This document shows, in pieces, positions 8,222 to 16,279 of a stretch of DNA of 64,000 nt. The position numbers and the translations under genes are program-made. The notes beneath the pieces are model-generated. The model did not search any database, was not told where the DNA came from, and saw nothing but the letters and a program-made list of their open reading frames with translations. This DNA is from an uncultured Massilia sp. (GTDB lineage Bacteria > Pseudomonadota > Gammaproteobacteria > Burkholderiales > Burkholderiaceae): positions 124,001 through 188,000 of the forward strand of contig CAMLMV010000002.1 of assembly GCA_946481275.1 (NCBI GenBank). The letters are read 5' to 3'. The first letter of the stretch is position 1. Every line of letters begins with the position of its first letter.

Positions 8222-11149
8222 ATGATCAAGCACGCCGTTCTCGCCGCCGCCCTCTTCGCCCAATCCGTCGCCGCCATCGCGGCCGAGGCCCCGCCGCTGC
8301 GCTACGACATCTACGTGCGCGGCGCCTTCAACGGCTGGGGCACGGACAATATCCTCGTCCACCAGGGCAAGGGCATCTACCAGGCCGACATCCTCGTCAG
8401 CCCCGGCAACCACGCTTTTAAAATCGGCAGCAAGGACTGGGCCGCCGAATGGGTCGCGAATCCGGCCACCAGCGTCAGCGTCAAACTGGGCGATGCGTAC
8501 CCGCTCGCGACGGAAGCGGGGCCGGAAGACTATCTGTTCACGAAGAAGACGGCCACGTTCCGCTTCCGCGTCGACGTGTCCGATCCGAAGCGTCCCGTGC
8601 TGACGGTCGCGCAGATCGAGACGCCGACGGCCGCCGCGGCCGCCGATCCGCACGCGGGTGCGGGCGCGACCGCCACCCTCACCTTCCCCACCTGGGACGG
8701 CAAGGAAGAATCGGCACGCTTTTCCGTGCACGATCCGCAAGCCCCGCTGCGCAGCTACGCGCATTCGACGACGATGCAGCTGCGCGACCCGGGCCCGCAA
8801 GCGACGACGTACGAGGAAGACGCGGCACTGCCGGTGGTCCGCAGCGGCAACCTCGCGTTCGACGCGCTGTTCGCGCTGGCCGGCCACGAGATGAAGCTGG
8901 ATTCCGTGAAGGAGATCCGCGACGGAAATTACAACGGCGGCGCCGCGATCCCGTGCGACTGCTTCGAGACGGGAGAAAAGTGGCACTACGTGTGGACGCG
9001 CGACCTGTCGTATGCGGCCGACCTGGGCCTCGCCATGCTCGACCCGCAGCGCGTGCGCAATTCGCTGCTCTTCAAACTGTCCGGCTGGCGCGCGGGCGTG
9101 ACGAAGGCGCCGCAGGTCGCCGGGACGCCCGACGGCCTGCAGATCGTGCAGGACACGGGCAGCGGCGGCAGCTGGCCCGTCAGCACGGACCGCATCACGT
9201 GGGCCTTCGCGGCCGGGGAAGTCCTGAAAGCGCTGCCCGCCGGCGAACGCGCGGCATTCGCGACGCAGGCCCTGCGCGCTCTGGCCAACACGATCGAAAA
9301 CGACCGCATCGCCGCGTTCGACAATACGACGGGCCTGTACACGGGCGAGGAATCCTTCCTCGACTGGCGCGACCAGACGTACGCGAAGTGGATCACCGAC
9401 GACCTGGCGTCCATGGCCAGCAGCAAAGCGCTGTCGACCAACGTCGGCCACTACAAGGCGCTCACGCTCGCCGCGCAACTGGCGCGCGAACAGGGCGATA
9501 AAGCCCGCGCCAAGCGCTACGAAGAGTGGGCGCGCGACCTGAAACGTGCGATCAACACGCGCCTGTGGCTGGACGACGCCGGCATGTACAGCAGCCTCAC
9601 GGCCCCGCATTTCGACGGCGCGCCGCTGCACAAGTTCGACTGGCTGGGACAGTCGCTCGCCATCGTCACCGGCGTCGCGGACGGCGCGCGGGCGCAGAAA
9701 ATCCTGGCCAGCTATCCGCACGGCCCGATGGGCGCGCCCGTAATCTGGCCCCAGCAGCAGGACCTGCCCGTCTACCACAACCGCGCGATGTGGCCGTTCG
9801 TCACCGGATACGGCCTGCGCGCCGCCATCGCGGGCCGCAACGTCGCGGTGGCCGATGCGGCGTACGACTCGCTGATGCGCGGTGCGGCGCTGAACCTGTC
9901 GAACATGGAAAACCTGGAGTGGCTGTCCGGCCAGCCGCTGTTGCTGGATGAGGCGCATCCGAACCTGATCGGCCCCGTCATCAATTCGAAGCGCCAGCTG
10001 TGGTCCGTGGGCGCCTATCTCGGCATGGTGATCCGCGACGTGTTCGGCGTCTCCACGACACGTGACGGTATCGAAGTGACACCGTTCGTGACGGCGAAGC
10101 TGCGCGGCGGCGTGTTCGCGGCCGGCGACAGCATCGCGCTGTACAACCTGCGCCTGCAGGGCCGGGCCGTCAATGTGAAACTGCGGCTGCCGCCCGTGCC
10201 GGCGGCCGGTACGAACGGCTACTACGCCGTCGAGCGCATCCTCGTCGACGGTAAACCGGCGGGCAGCAGCATCCCGTGGAGCGCGCTGGATGCGCACAGC
10301 GACATCGAGGTCCAGCTGGGCAAGCTGGTCGAAGGCGCCACGGCCATCCACCGCGTGAACGCCGATCCGTATGCGGAGACGCCGGCCGTGTTCGGGCCGC
10401 GCGAACCGCGCATCGACGGCGTCGCGCGCGCGGGCGGGACGACGACGGTGACGATCGCGCCGGCCGACCGGCAGACCGGCATCACGTACAACGTCTACCG
10501 CGACGGCAAGCTGGTTGCATCGAAGGTGCAGGCCGGCGCGTGGACCGACACGGAGAAAAGCCCCGCGGCCTGCTACGCCGTCGAAGCGCAGTACACGGCG
10601 TCGGGCAACCGCAGCCACCACAGCGTGCCCCGCTGCGCAGGCTCCGGCGTGGCGATCGCCGCGACCGATCCGCGCGTGCAGGCAAGCAGCGCCATCGCGC
10701 CGGCCAACGCGCGTTTCGCCGAACCGCATCTCGCGAACTGGGGCCAGCCGGGCGACCGCTTCACCGTGCGCGACGTGCGCGTCCCGCAAGCCGGCGACTA
10801 CGCCGTGCAGGTCCGCTATCACAACGGCGCCAACCAGATCAACCTGGGCATCAGCGGTGGCGTAAAATGGCTGGCGCTCAAGGATGAGTCGGGCAAGATC
10901 GTCGCGCAGGGCGTCGTGCAGCTGCCGCACGCGCGCATCGAGAAGGCGAACACCCCGACCGTGTATTCGACCCCGCTGGCCGCGCGCCTGAAGGCGAACG
11001 TGACGTACCGGATCGAGATGAGCGACTTCTACAACATGAGTTATCTGGACAGCAACCGCAGCTTCAGCGCGGCCGGCGGCGTCGACGGCCCGTCGAACCG
11101 CTTCGACATCTACGGCGTGCGGCTGCTGCGTACCAACGGAACGAAATGA
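8222..11149 (+). CDS. Exported six-hairpin glycosidase, debranching/amylo-alpha-1,6-glucosidase-like
   Basis: This 975-residue exported protein has a signal peptide at about 1-22. An N-terminal starch-binding-like beta domain follows (YVRGAFNGWG, then ISWAAEW-type repeats; about 25-130). A linker and second beta domain run to about 240, then an (alpha/alpha)6 catalytic core spans about 255-640, containing WHYVWTRDLSYAADLG, GSGGSWPVSTDRITW and EESFLDWRDQTYAKW. A fibronectin-like segment (VYRDGKLVASK, about 735-800) and a C-terminal carbohydrate-binding-like domain (about 820-970) complete it. The WTRD motif is typical of glycogen-debranching and related six-hairpin glycosidases. Debranching of maltodextrins is likely from family and operon, but the exact GH family is uncertain. 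It follows the GH13 gene by 8 bp and overlaps the esterase start. Confidence 0.8.
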   Translation: MIKHAVLAAALFAQSVAAIAAEAPPLRYDIYVRGAFNGWGTDNILVHQGKGIYQADILVSPGNHAFKIGSKDWAAEWVANPATSVSVKLGDAYPLATEAGPEDYLFTKKTATFRFRVDVSDPKRPVLTVAQIETPTAAAAADPHAGAGATATLTFPTWDGKEESARFSVHDPQAPLRSYAHSTTMQLRDPGPQATTYEEDAALPVVRSGNLAFDALFALAGHEMKLDSVKEIRDGNYNGGAAIPCDCFETGEKWHYVWTRDLSYAADLGLAMLDPQRVRNSLLFKLSGWRAGVTKAPQVAGTPDGLQIVQDTGSGGSWPVSTDRITWAFAAGEVLKALPAGERAAFATQALRALANTIENDRIAAFDNTTGLYTGEESFLDWRDQTYAKWITDDLASMASSKALSTNVGHYKALTLAAQLAREQGDKARAKRYEEWARDLKRAINTRLWLDDAGMYSSLTAPHFDGAPLHKFDWLGQSLAIVTGVADGARAQKILASYPHGPMGAPVIWPQQQDLPVYHNRAMWPFVTGYGLRAAIAGRNVAVADAAYDSLMRGAALNLSNMENLEWLSGQPLLLDEAHPNLIGPVINSKRQLWSVGAYLGMVIRDVFGVSTTRDGIEVTPFVTAKLRGGVFAAGDSIALYNLRLQGRAVNVKLRLPPVPAAGTNGYYAVERILVDGKPAGSSIPWSALDAHSDIEVQLGKLVEGATAIHRVNADPYAETPAVFGPREPRIDGVARAGGTTTVTIAPADRQTGITYNVYRDGKLVASKVQAGAWTDTEKSPAACYAVEAQYTASGNRSHHSVPRCAGSGVAIAATDPRVQASSAIAPANARFAEPHLANWGQPGDRFTVRDVRVPQAGDYAVQVRYHNGANQINLGISGGVKWLALKDESGKIVAQGVVQLPHARIEKANTPTVYSTPLAARLKANVTYRIEMSDFYNMSYLDSNRSFSAAGGVDGPSNRFDIYGVRLLRTNGTK

Positions 11150-12219
11150 TGAAACGAATCGCAATCGCCGCCGCTTGCCTGATGCTGGCCCAGGCCCACG
11201 CCACCACCGTGCGCGTGCACTACGCGGCCGGAAAGGACGGCATCCAGATCCGCGCCGACAAGGGCGCCGCCGGCTGGTCGCAGGGCGTGCCCGCGAAGCT
11301 CGACGCCGGTCCGCTGAACGTGTGGACGTTCACGTGGCCGGACGCGCTGGGCGACGTCCAGATGAAGCCCACGCTGGGCGCGGACAAGGTGTCGATCGGC
11401 GGCGTCTATAAACTCCCGGCCGGCAGCACGCTCGACATCTACCCGTTCTTCGGGCACCCGTTCGGCAAGGTGACGATCGTGAAGGATGTCGCGTCGCCGC
11501 AGCTGGGCAACAAGCGCGCGCTGCGCATCTATCTCCCGCCCAGCTACAACGAGAACGCTGCCAAGCGCTACCCCGTGCTGTACATGCACGACGGCCAGAA
11601 CCTGTTCGATGCGAAGACGGCATCGTACGGCGTGGAGTGGGGCATCGACGAGACGATCAACCGCCTCGTCGCGACGGGCGTGATGGACGAGGTGATCGTC
11701 GTCGGCATCGACAACACGCCGGAGCGCATCCCCGAATATACGCCCTGCTGCGACCCGAAATACGGCGGCGGCAAGCTGAATGCGTACGACGCGTTCATCG
11801 TGGAGACGGTGAAGCCGTACGTCGACCGCACGTACCGCACGCTGCCCGGCAAGGACACGACGGCGATCATGGGCTCGTCGCTGGGCGGTCTCGCCTCCGT
11901 GCTGATCGCGCAGCGCCATCCGGACATCTTCTCGAAGGCGGCCGGCGTCTCCAGTTCGTTCTGGTGGAACAACGGGGCGCTGCTGGCGAAGGTGCCGGAC
12001 CGCGTGCCCGTGAAGTTCTACCTCGACGCCGGCACGCGCGACGACGGCCTGGACGACACGACGAAGATGCGCGACGCGATGCTGGCCAAGGGTTACCGCG
12101 AAACGGACGACCTGATGTTCTACAGGGCCGAAGGGGCGCGCCACAACGAGGCGTCGTGGGCCGCGCGCGTGGACAAGCCGCTGGCGTGGTTCTTCCCGTG
12201 GGGCGCGACGCGGCAGTGA
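11146..12219 (+). CDS. Exported alpha/beta-hydrolase, putative esterase (Esterase D/Fes type)
   Basis: This 357-residue exported hydrolase has a signal peptide at about 1-19 (MLAQAHA). A small N-terminal beta domain (about 20-120) resembles modules seen before carbohydrate esterases. The putative-esterase fold follows, with LRIYLPPSY, VLYMHDGQNLFD, the nucleophile elbow GSSLGG and the probable catalytic His in EGARHNEASW. Start codons ATGATG overlap the TGA of the preceding gene, so either Met is possible and translation is coupled. In this operon it may remove acyl groups from polysaccharide, or act on maltodextrin esters. The substrate cannot be read from the sequence. Confidence 0.8.
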   Translation: MMKRIAIAAACLMLAQAHATTVRVHYAAGKDGIQIRADKGAAGWSQGVPAKLDAGPLNVWTFTWPDALGDVQMKPTLGADKVSIGGVYKLPAGSTLDIYPFFGHPFGKVTIVKDVASPQLGNKRALRIYLPPSYNENAAKRYPVLYMHDGQNLFDAKTASYGVEWGIDETINRLVATGVMDEVIVVGIDNTPERIPEYTPCCDPKYGGGKLNAYDAFIVETVKPYVDRTYRTLPGKDTTAIMGSSLGGLASVLIAQRHPDIFSKAAGVSSSFWWNNGALLAKVPDRVPVKFYLDAGTRDDGLDDTTKMRDAMLAKGYRETDDLMFYRAEGARHNEASWAARVDKPLAWFFPWGATRQ

Positions 12220-12277
12220 TAACGTTATTGTCGGCGTCATCGTTACTACGGATCACGCGTCATCAAGTCCAACTTGC

Positions 12278-12532
12278 TTAAATTGAGGACAGTAGCTTCG
12301 CGCCGCACGCGGTGACGTCGTTGTCATAGGCGTACGGCCGGCCCTCGTGTTTGGCACCAGCACCGTCCGGCTTAATAGGAAAGTTCCCTTTGCATTTGGG
12401 GCAGAAGGTCACATCGTCGGCAAGTGCTGCTTCAGTACCCATTACGACGGTGCCGGATGAAACAGAAATAACCTGGCCACCGTGATCGGTCTTGTCATTC
12501 AATCGAATGACGCCACGTCCCTCGTGCTTCAT
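12278..12532 (-). CDS. PAAR-domain protein, type VI secretion spike tip
   Basis: This 84-residue protein covers little more than one PAAR domain: RLNDKTDHGGQVI, GTVVMGTEAALADDVTFCPKC, FPIKPDG, then a C-terminal TACGAKL. PAAR proteins cap the VgrG trimer and sharpen the type VI spike. Start is the ATG at 12532 with AGGAGG nine bases upstream. It is the last gene of the minus-strand series vgrG, phospholipase D, Sel1 lipoprotein, PAAR, with a 77-bp gap before it. The Cys pairs (CPKC and a late Cys) may bind zinc. No tss baseplate or sheath genes are in the window, so this is a satellite island serving a system elsewhere. Confidence 0.88.
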   Translation of the reverse strand: MKHEGRGVIRLNDKTDHGGQVISVSSGTVVMGTEAALADDVTFCPKCKGNFPIKPDGAGAKHEGRPYAYDNDVTACGAKLLSSI

Positions 12533-12609
12533 GTTCAATCACCTCCTGATGCTGATTGATGGCTAACCCGCCATAGTGCGCTGCCCAGAGCCGACATGGC
12601 CGGCGTGAG

Positions 12610-14226
12610 TCATTTCGCGGTTGGCTTCTCCGCCTCCAGCAGGTGCCACTTCAACTCGGCACTGTCCAACGGCAGCATCCAGTCCCGCTTTGGATCGGGG
12701 AAAGATTGTCCTGCGGTCAGCCAACGCTGCCGCCACGCTTGGTTGACTTCCTGTTCCAGCGGATGGCCTGGCACAAGCCATGGCTGCCAGGTGCCCGTAA
12801 TCGGGCACACCTTGTTCGCGCTACATTCCACGGGCGGCGCCAAGCGCGGAACTTGCCGCGACAGCCTGAGCGCCGTGCGCGGCGCAACCGCGCCGCCGTT
12901 GTTGTGGACGGTAAGCACGCGCTGCCAGACGATCCCGGCAATGGCGCCCCTTCCCGTGCCGCTCGGGTAGCGTGGCTGTTCGAATGCCTCGCCCCTGCCG
13001 TAGAGGCCGGGTGGAATCGTGGAAAGGTAGGCGCGTACCTCGGCGGATTCCTTTGGCGCCGTAGGCTGCCAGTAACTGGCGAAAGGGGCCTGGAGCGCGG
13101 CGGTCGTTTCCGCTACAGGCCGGAAGGCATAGGCGCTGTCGAGGAAGTAGCGCCCCTTCCTGAGCGAGGCTTCGGTCGGTGCCGGAGCTTCCGTCGCGGG
13201 TACGACGGCCATGGCTGCCGCGAGCAGGCTTTCGCGCTTGCCATCCCATGGTGGCAACGGTGTCGGAGGCAGGGGCAGGATCTTGTCGAGGTTGGGGAAG
13301 CGGCGGTCGGGGTTGGACTCGAGTGCGTTGCGCAACATGGCGTAACGTTGGCCGCGAGCCTTGTCGATGAACGGCACGAACATTGTTTCCAACTTGCTGG
13401 GATGGTCGAACTCGATAGCCAAGCTGTTTGCACAGTTCATGCAGCCGCCCTTCACGCCTTCGTGCAGAGCGCGCATAACACGGTCGAGGGTTTCCGGGGT
13501 CCTTTGCCCAAGTGGCATTCCATCTGGGGTCCTTGGCACGGCGTACATATATTCCAGTTCTTCGGCGGCCGGGCCGTACCCCTGGGCCACAGCACATTCA
13601 AACATCTTGATCGCAATCGGGATATTGCCCCAGTAGCCCGGTTTCAGGTTGTCCGCACCCGCATCCATCTTCTCCCCCAGGAAGTGCATGGAATGCGGGC
13701 TACCCATCGCGGCGGCCTTCTGGAAAAAGGCGTAGGCCCGGTCGGGATCGCCATTTACGCCTGTGGCGTTGAGGTAATAGGTTCCCATCCTGTCGTAGGC
13801 GGCCGGCACGCCAAGTTCCATGGCCTCAGACACCAGGGCTACCGCCTCGGGCTCGCCGTGCGGCGGGTCGTGTTTTTCCACGTACAAGCTAGCCAGGTTC
13901 AGCATCGCCTTCCAGTGATGCCGTTCGGCTGCCTGGCGGGTCAGTTGGACGACCTTCTTGTAATCCACGTCGATATAAAACGTTAGATCCTCCAACGCGC
14001 GTGCCTCGAGAAACCAGTCCTCGGCCTGGGCGTCGATCGGAGGGGCCTTGCTCGCCTCGGTCTGGCATTCGAAAGAGGCGATGTGCGGGTTGAACGGCGG
14101 CAGGGGTTGCATATGGGGGAGAACCTTGGTTTTGTCCATGTTGCAGGCCACTAGGGAAGTGAAAGCTATCAAAAAGGTTGCCAAATTTCGGCGACGCCGT
14201 AGGGGAGAAGCGGCAAGGGTGCGCAT
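12610..14226 (-). CDS. Sel1-repeat lipoprotein, probable immunity protein to the phospholipase effector
   Basis: This 538-residue protein has a lipoprotein signal ending LVAC (Cys28), so it should be anchored in the envelope. Residues about 85-270 contain Sel1-like helical repeats (KAMLNLASLYVEK, AYDRMGTYYLN, SPHSMHFLGEKM, GYGPAAEELEYMYA). The C-terminal half is a conserved domain often annotated DUF6396 in type VI loci (identified from memory). It starts three bases after the stop of the phospholipase gene. Immunity proteins of Tle5-type phospholipase D effectors are commonly periplasmic Sel1 proteins. The order effector then Sel1 lipoprotein therefore supports an immunity role, by analogy. 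Confidence 0.8.
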   Translation of the reverse strand: MRTLAASPLRRRRNLATFLIAFTSLVACNMDKTKVLPHMQPLPPFNPHIASFECQTEASKAPPIDAQAEDWFLEARALEDLTFYIDVDYKKVVQLTRQAAERHHWKAMLNLASLYVEKHDPPHGEPEAVALVSEAMELGVPAAYDRMGTYYLNATGVNGDPDRAYAFFQKAAAMGSPHSMHFLGEKMDAGADNLKPGYWGNIPIAIKMFECAVAQGYGPAAEELEYMYAVPRTPDGMPLGQRTPETLDRVMRALHEGVKGGCMNCANSLAIEFDHPSKLETMFVPFIDKARGQRYAMLRNALESNPDRRFPNLDKILPLPPTPLPPWDGKRESLLAAAMAVVPATEAPAPTEASLRKGRYFLDSAYAFRPVAETTAALQAPFASYWQPTAPKESAEVRAYLSTIPPGLYGRGEAFEQPRYPSGTGRGAIAGIVWQRVLTVHNNGGAVAPRTALRLSRQVPRLAPPVECSANKVCPITGTWQPWLVPGHPLEQEVNQAWRQRWLTAGQSFPDPKRDWMLPLDSAELKWHLLEAEKPTAK

Positions 14227-14229
14227 GGT

Positions 14230-16251
14230 TCAACCGTAACGGATGGTCGAGCTTCGGCCGTCGTCCAGCGGGACAATGAAGCCCTCCATTTGTTTGTCGA
14301 CCGGGGCGGTAGACGGCGATTTCTGTCTATCCTTGTTTATTTTCATGAGCTTTACCCAATCAAAGAAGGTTTTCTCGATCTCCTGTGGCGTAGCATTTCC
14401 ACCGCTATTTTCTTGAGTGGCGAGTTGTGCCCAAATTCGTTTTCGCAGGGCGGTCGCATGGCGCGGGTCATTCGTGGCCAGGTTGATCTCGCTGTCCACC
14501 GCCATGCTGCGCTGGTTCAGGTTGGCGCTGCCGAGCGTGAAAAAGCCGTCGTCGACCAGCAGCAGCTTCGAATGGATGTAGATTTCGCGGTAGCGCCACT
14601 GGCGAAGCGCCTGGTTGAATTCGCAGGCGTTGAGCACGGCGACGCATACGCGGAGGCCGAATGTCGCCTTGAGAATCAGTTCGGAAGGCTTGTCGATCCT
14701 GTTTGCCGCCACAACGACATCGGATAGCGCTTGCGTCGTACTCATAGTCGCCCGCCTGTCTACCGCATCCCCGAAAAGCGCCTGCTTCGGCTGTGCATTG
14801 GCCTGTTCGATCATCTTGACCTGGCCGGTCATGCCGCCCTGCTGGCCCAGCGTCGCCAGAGTGTCGTAGGTGCGGGGAATCATCTGCGCCATTTCAGGTG
14901 CGGGAATGACGACGAAGACGTGCATGACCGGCAAGTCCTCGGTGCCCTTGCCGATCTTTGCGCAGTTGCGCTTCCACCCGGCGATCACGTTTTTCCGGAT
15001 CGCCAGCAGGTGCTCGGCCCAGTCCTGGTACTGGAAATATTGATTTTCCATGTACAGATAGCCCGTCCCCGCAGCGGCCACGCGGGTCGCGTTGAAGTAG
15101 ATGTCCTTGATCGTGAAGTCTTGTTCCTCGGGCTGGGTCCTGACGATCTGCACCGTCGAGTCGCCGCTTGCGGCTTTGCGCAGCAGGGCGGACGGTGGCT
15201 TGTCGCACGTATATTGGCTGGCCTTCGTATCGCCAGCCGCGCGCGCCCAGGCCCGCTCGAAATTCTCATGGATCGGTATCAGTGCCCCGCCGCCTTCGAT
15301 GCGGCAGGCGTAGTCGCGGTAGGGCTTCAAGGTCTCGAAGTCGAAAGCGTCCTTGACGCCCTGTGCACGCTCCTGTTTCGTCTTGGCGGCGCCTTGTTCT
15401 CGCAACGGATTCTCGACGCCATGTTCGGGAGTGTCCCAATAGTCGGTCACGGAGTTCAGGCCCATGACGTAAGCGACTGCTTTCTTGCCGTCGTTATAGG
15501 CGAAGTCGATCAGGACTGGCTTTTGATGATGGGTCCCGGCGCCTACCTCCAACCCGTACTCGATGGCATCGGGCTTTCTCGTCTCTTGGCCAAGCGACTT
15601 TGCAATGCTGCCGGCATCGCCGTCACGCGTGCGAATGGTGATGCCCTGCAGCCGGCCGGCGAATGCCGCTTTGTACCAGCTGCAGCAATACTCCTCCCTG
15701 GCCATGGCCGCGAACTTGTCACCTGAAAGGTTCCATTCCTTCTTGTGGCGATTATCCCGGGCATGCTTGTGTATCAGTTGCAGGCTGCGCTTGGAATCGA
15801 TTTGCTGGACTTCCACATCACTGTCCAGGATGCGCCAAGGACTCGTCCCATGGGTATGCCCCGGCATATGCTTCTGCTTCTTGCCGCCGGAATAGCTGTA
15901 CCAGACCAATAGCCGCACCTGCACGCCCCGTCGTCCCGCTGCAATCAAGAGATCGCCATACGTTTCGGCCCGCGGCCAGTTGTATCCATTTCGCACCAGT
16001 TCCATTCCAGGGTCGAAGCCCCAGCACACCAGGTCGATGCTGCCTTTCGCTTCCTGAATGTCCTTGGCGATGGCGGCGAAGCCTTCCTTGCCACAGATAT
16101 GGAGACTGAGCTTGTTATTGTGCGTAATGGGATGGGTGGCACTCCCCTTCTTGTTCTTGTTCTCCGCAAACCACTGGATGGTGCTTGTCGCATTGCAGCT
16201 GACTTCGTCGATGTGAACCGTTTCGGTTCGCAGATAGTTTTCAGAGCCCAT
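14230..16251 (-). CDS. Phospholipase D-type T6SS effector (Tle5-like)
   Basis: This 673-residue protein has two HKD catalytic motifs: His242-x-Lys244-x4-Asp249 (HHQKPVLID) and His560-x-Lys562-x4-Asp567 followed by GSANLNQRS. This is the two-motif layout of phospholipase D enzymes and of Tle5 effectors that attack phosphatidylethanolamine in rival cells. No signal peptide is seen, in line with delivery by a VgrG spike. An earlier segment IDLVCWGFDPGMEL matches the first PLD half. It lies 28 bp after vgrG and 3 bp before the Sel1 lipoprotein. The target lipid is inferred from the family. Confidence 0.85.
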   Translation of the reverse strand: MGSENYLRTETVHIDEVSCNATSTIQWFAENKNKKGSATHPITHNNKLSLHICGKEGFAAIAKDIQEAKGSIDLVCWGFDPGMELVRNGYNWPRAETYGDLLIAAGRRGVQVRLLVWYSYSGGKKQKHMPGHTHGTSPWRILDSDVEVQQIDSKRSLQLIHKHARDNRHKKEWNLSGDKFAAMAREEYCCSWYKAAFAGRLQGITIRTRDGDAGSIAKSLGQETRKPDAIEYGLEVGAGTHHQKPVLIDFAYNDGKKAVAYVMGLNSVTDYWDTPEHGVENPLREQGAAKTKQERAQGVKDAFDFETLKPYRDYACRIEGGGALIPIHENFERAWARAAGDTKASQYTCDKPPSALLRKAASGDSTVQIVRTQPEEQDFTIKDIYFNATRVAAAGTGYLYMENQYFQYQDWAEHLLAIRKNVIAGWKRNCAKIGKGTEDLPVMHVFVVIPAPEMAQMIPRTYDTLATLGQQGGMTGQVKMIEQANAQPKQALFGDAVDRRATMSTTQALSDVVVAANRIDKPSELILKATFGLRVCVAVLNACEFNQALRQWRYREIYIHSKLLLVDDGFFTLGSANLNQRSMAVDSEINLATNDPRHATALRKRIWAQLATQENSGGNATPQEIEKTFFDWVKLMKINKDRQKSPSTAPVDKQMEGFIVPLDDGRSSTIRYG

Positions 16252-16279
16252 GAGATCTCCTGTTCAGTTCGCTGCCAAT

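Noticed and set aside
8024..11164. 1046-residue minus-strand frame opposite the six-hairpin glycosidase
   Set aside because: Composition is typical of a shadow frame, and the sense gene has signal peptide, domains and operon context.
12219..12228. Palindrome ATAACGTTAT after the esterase gene as a regulatory site
   Set aside because: Short, single occurrence, and located between converging genes with no start codon to control.
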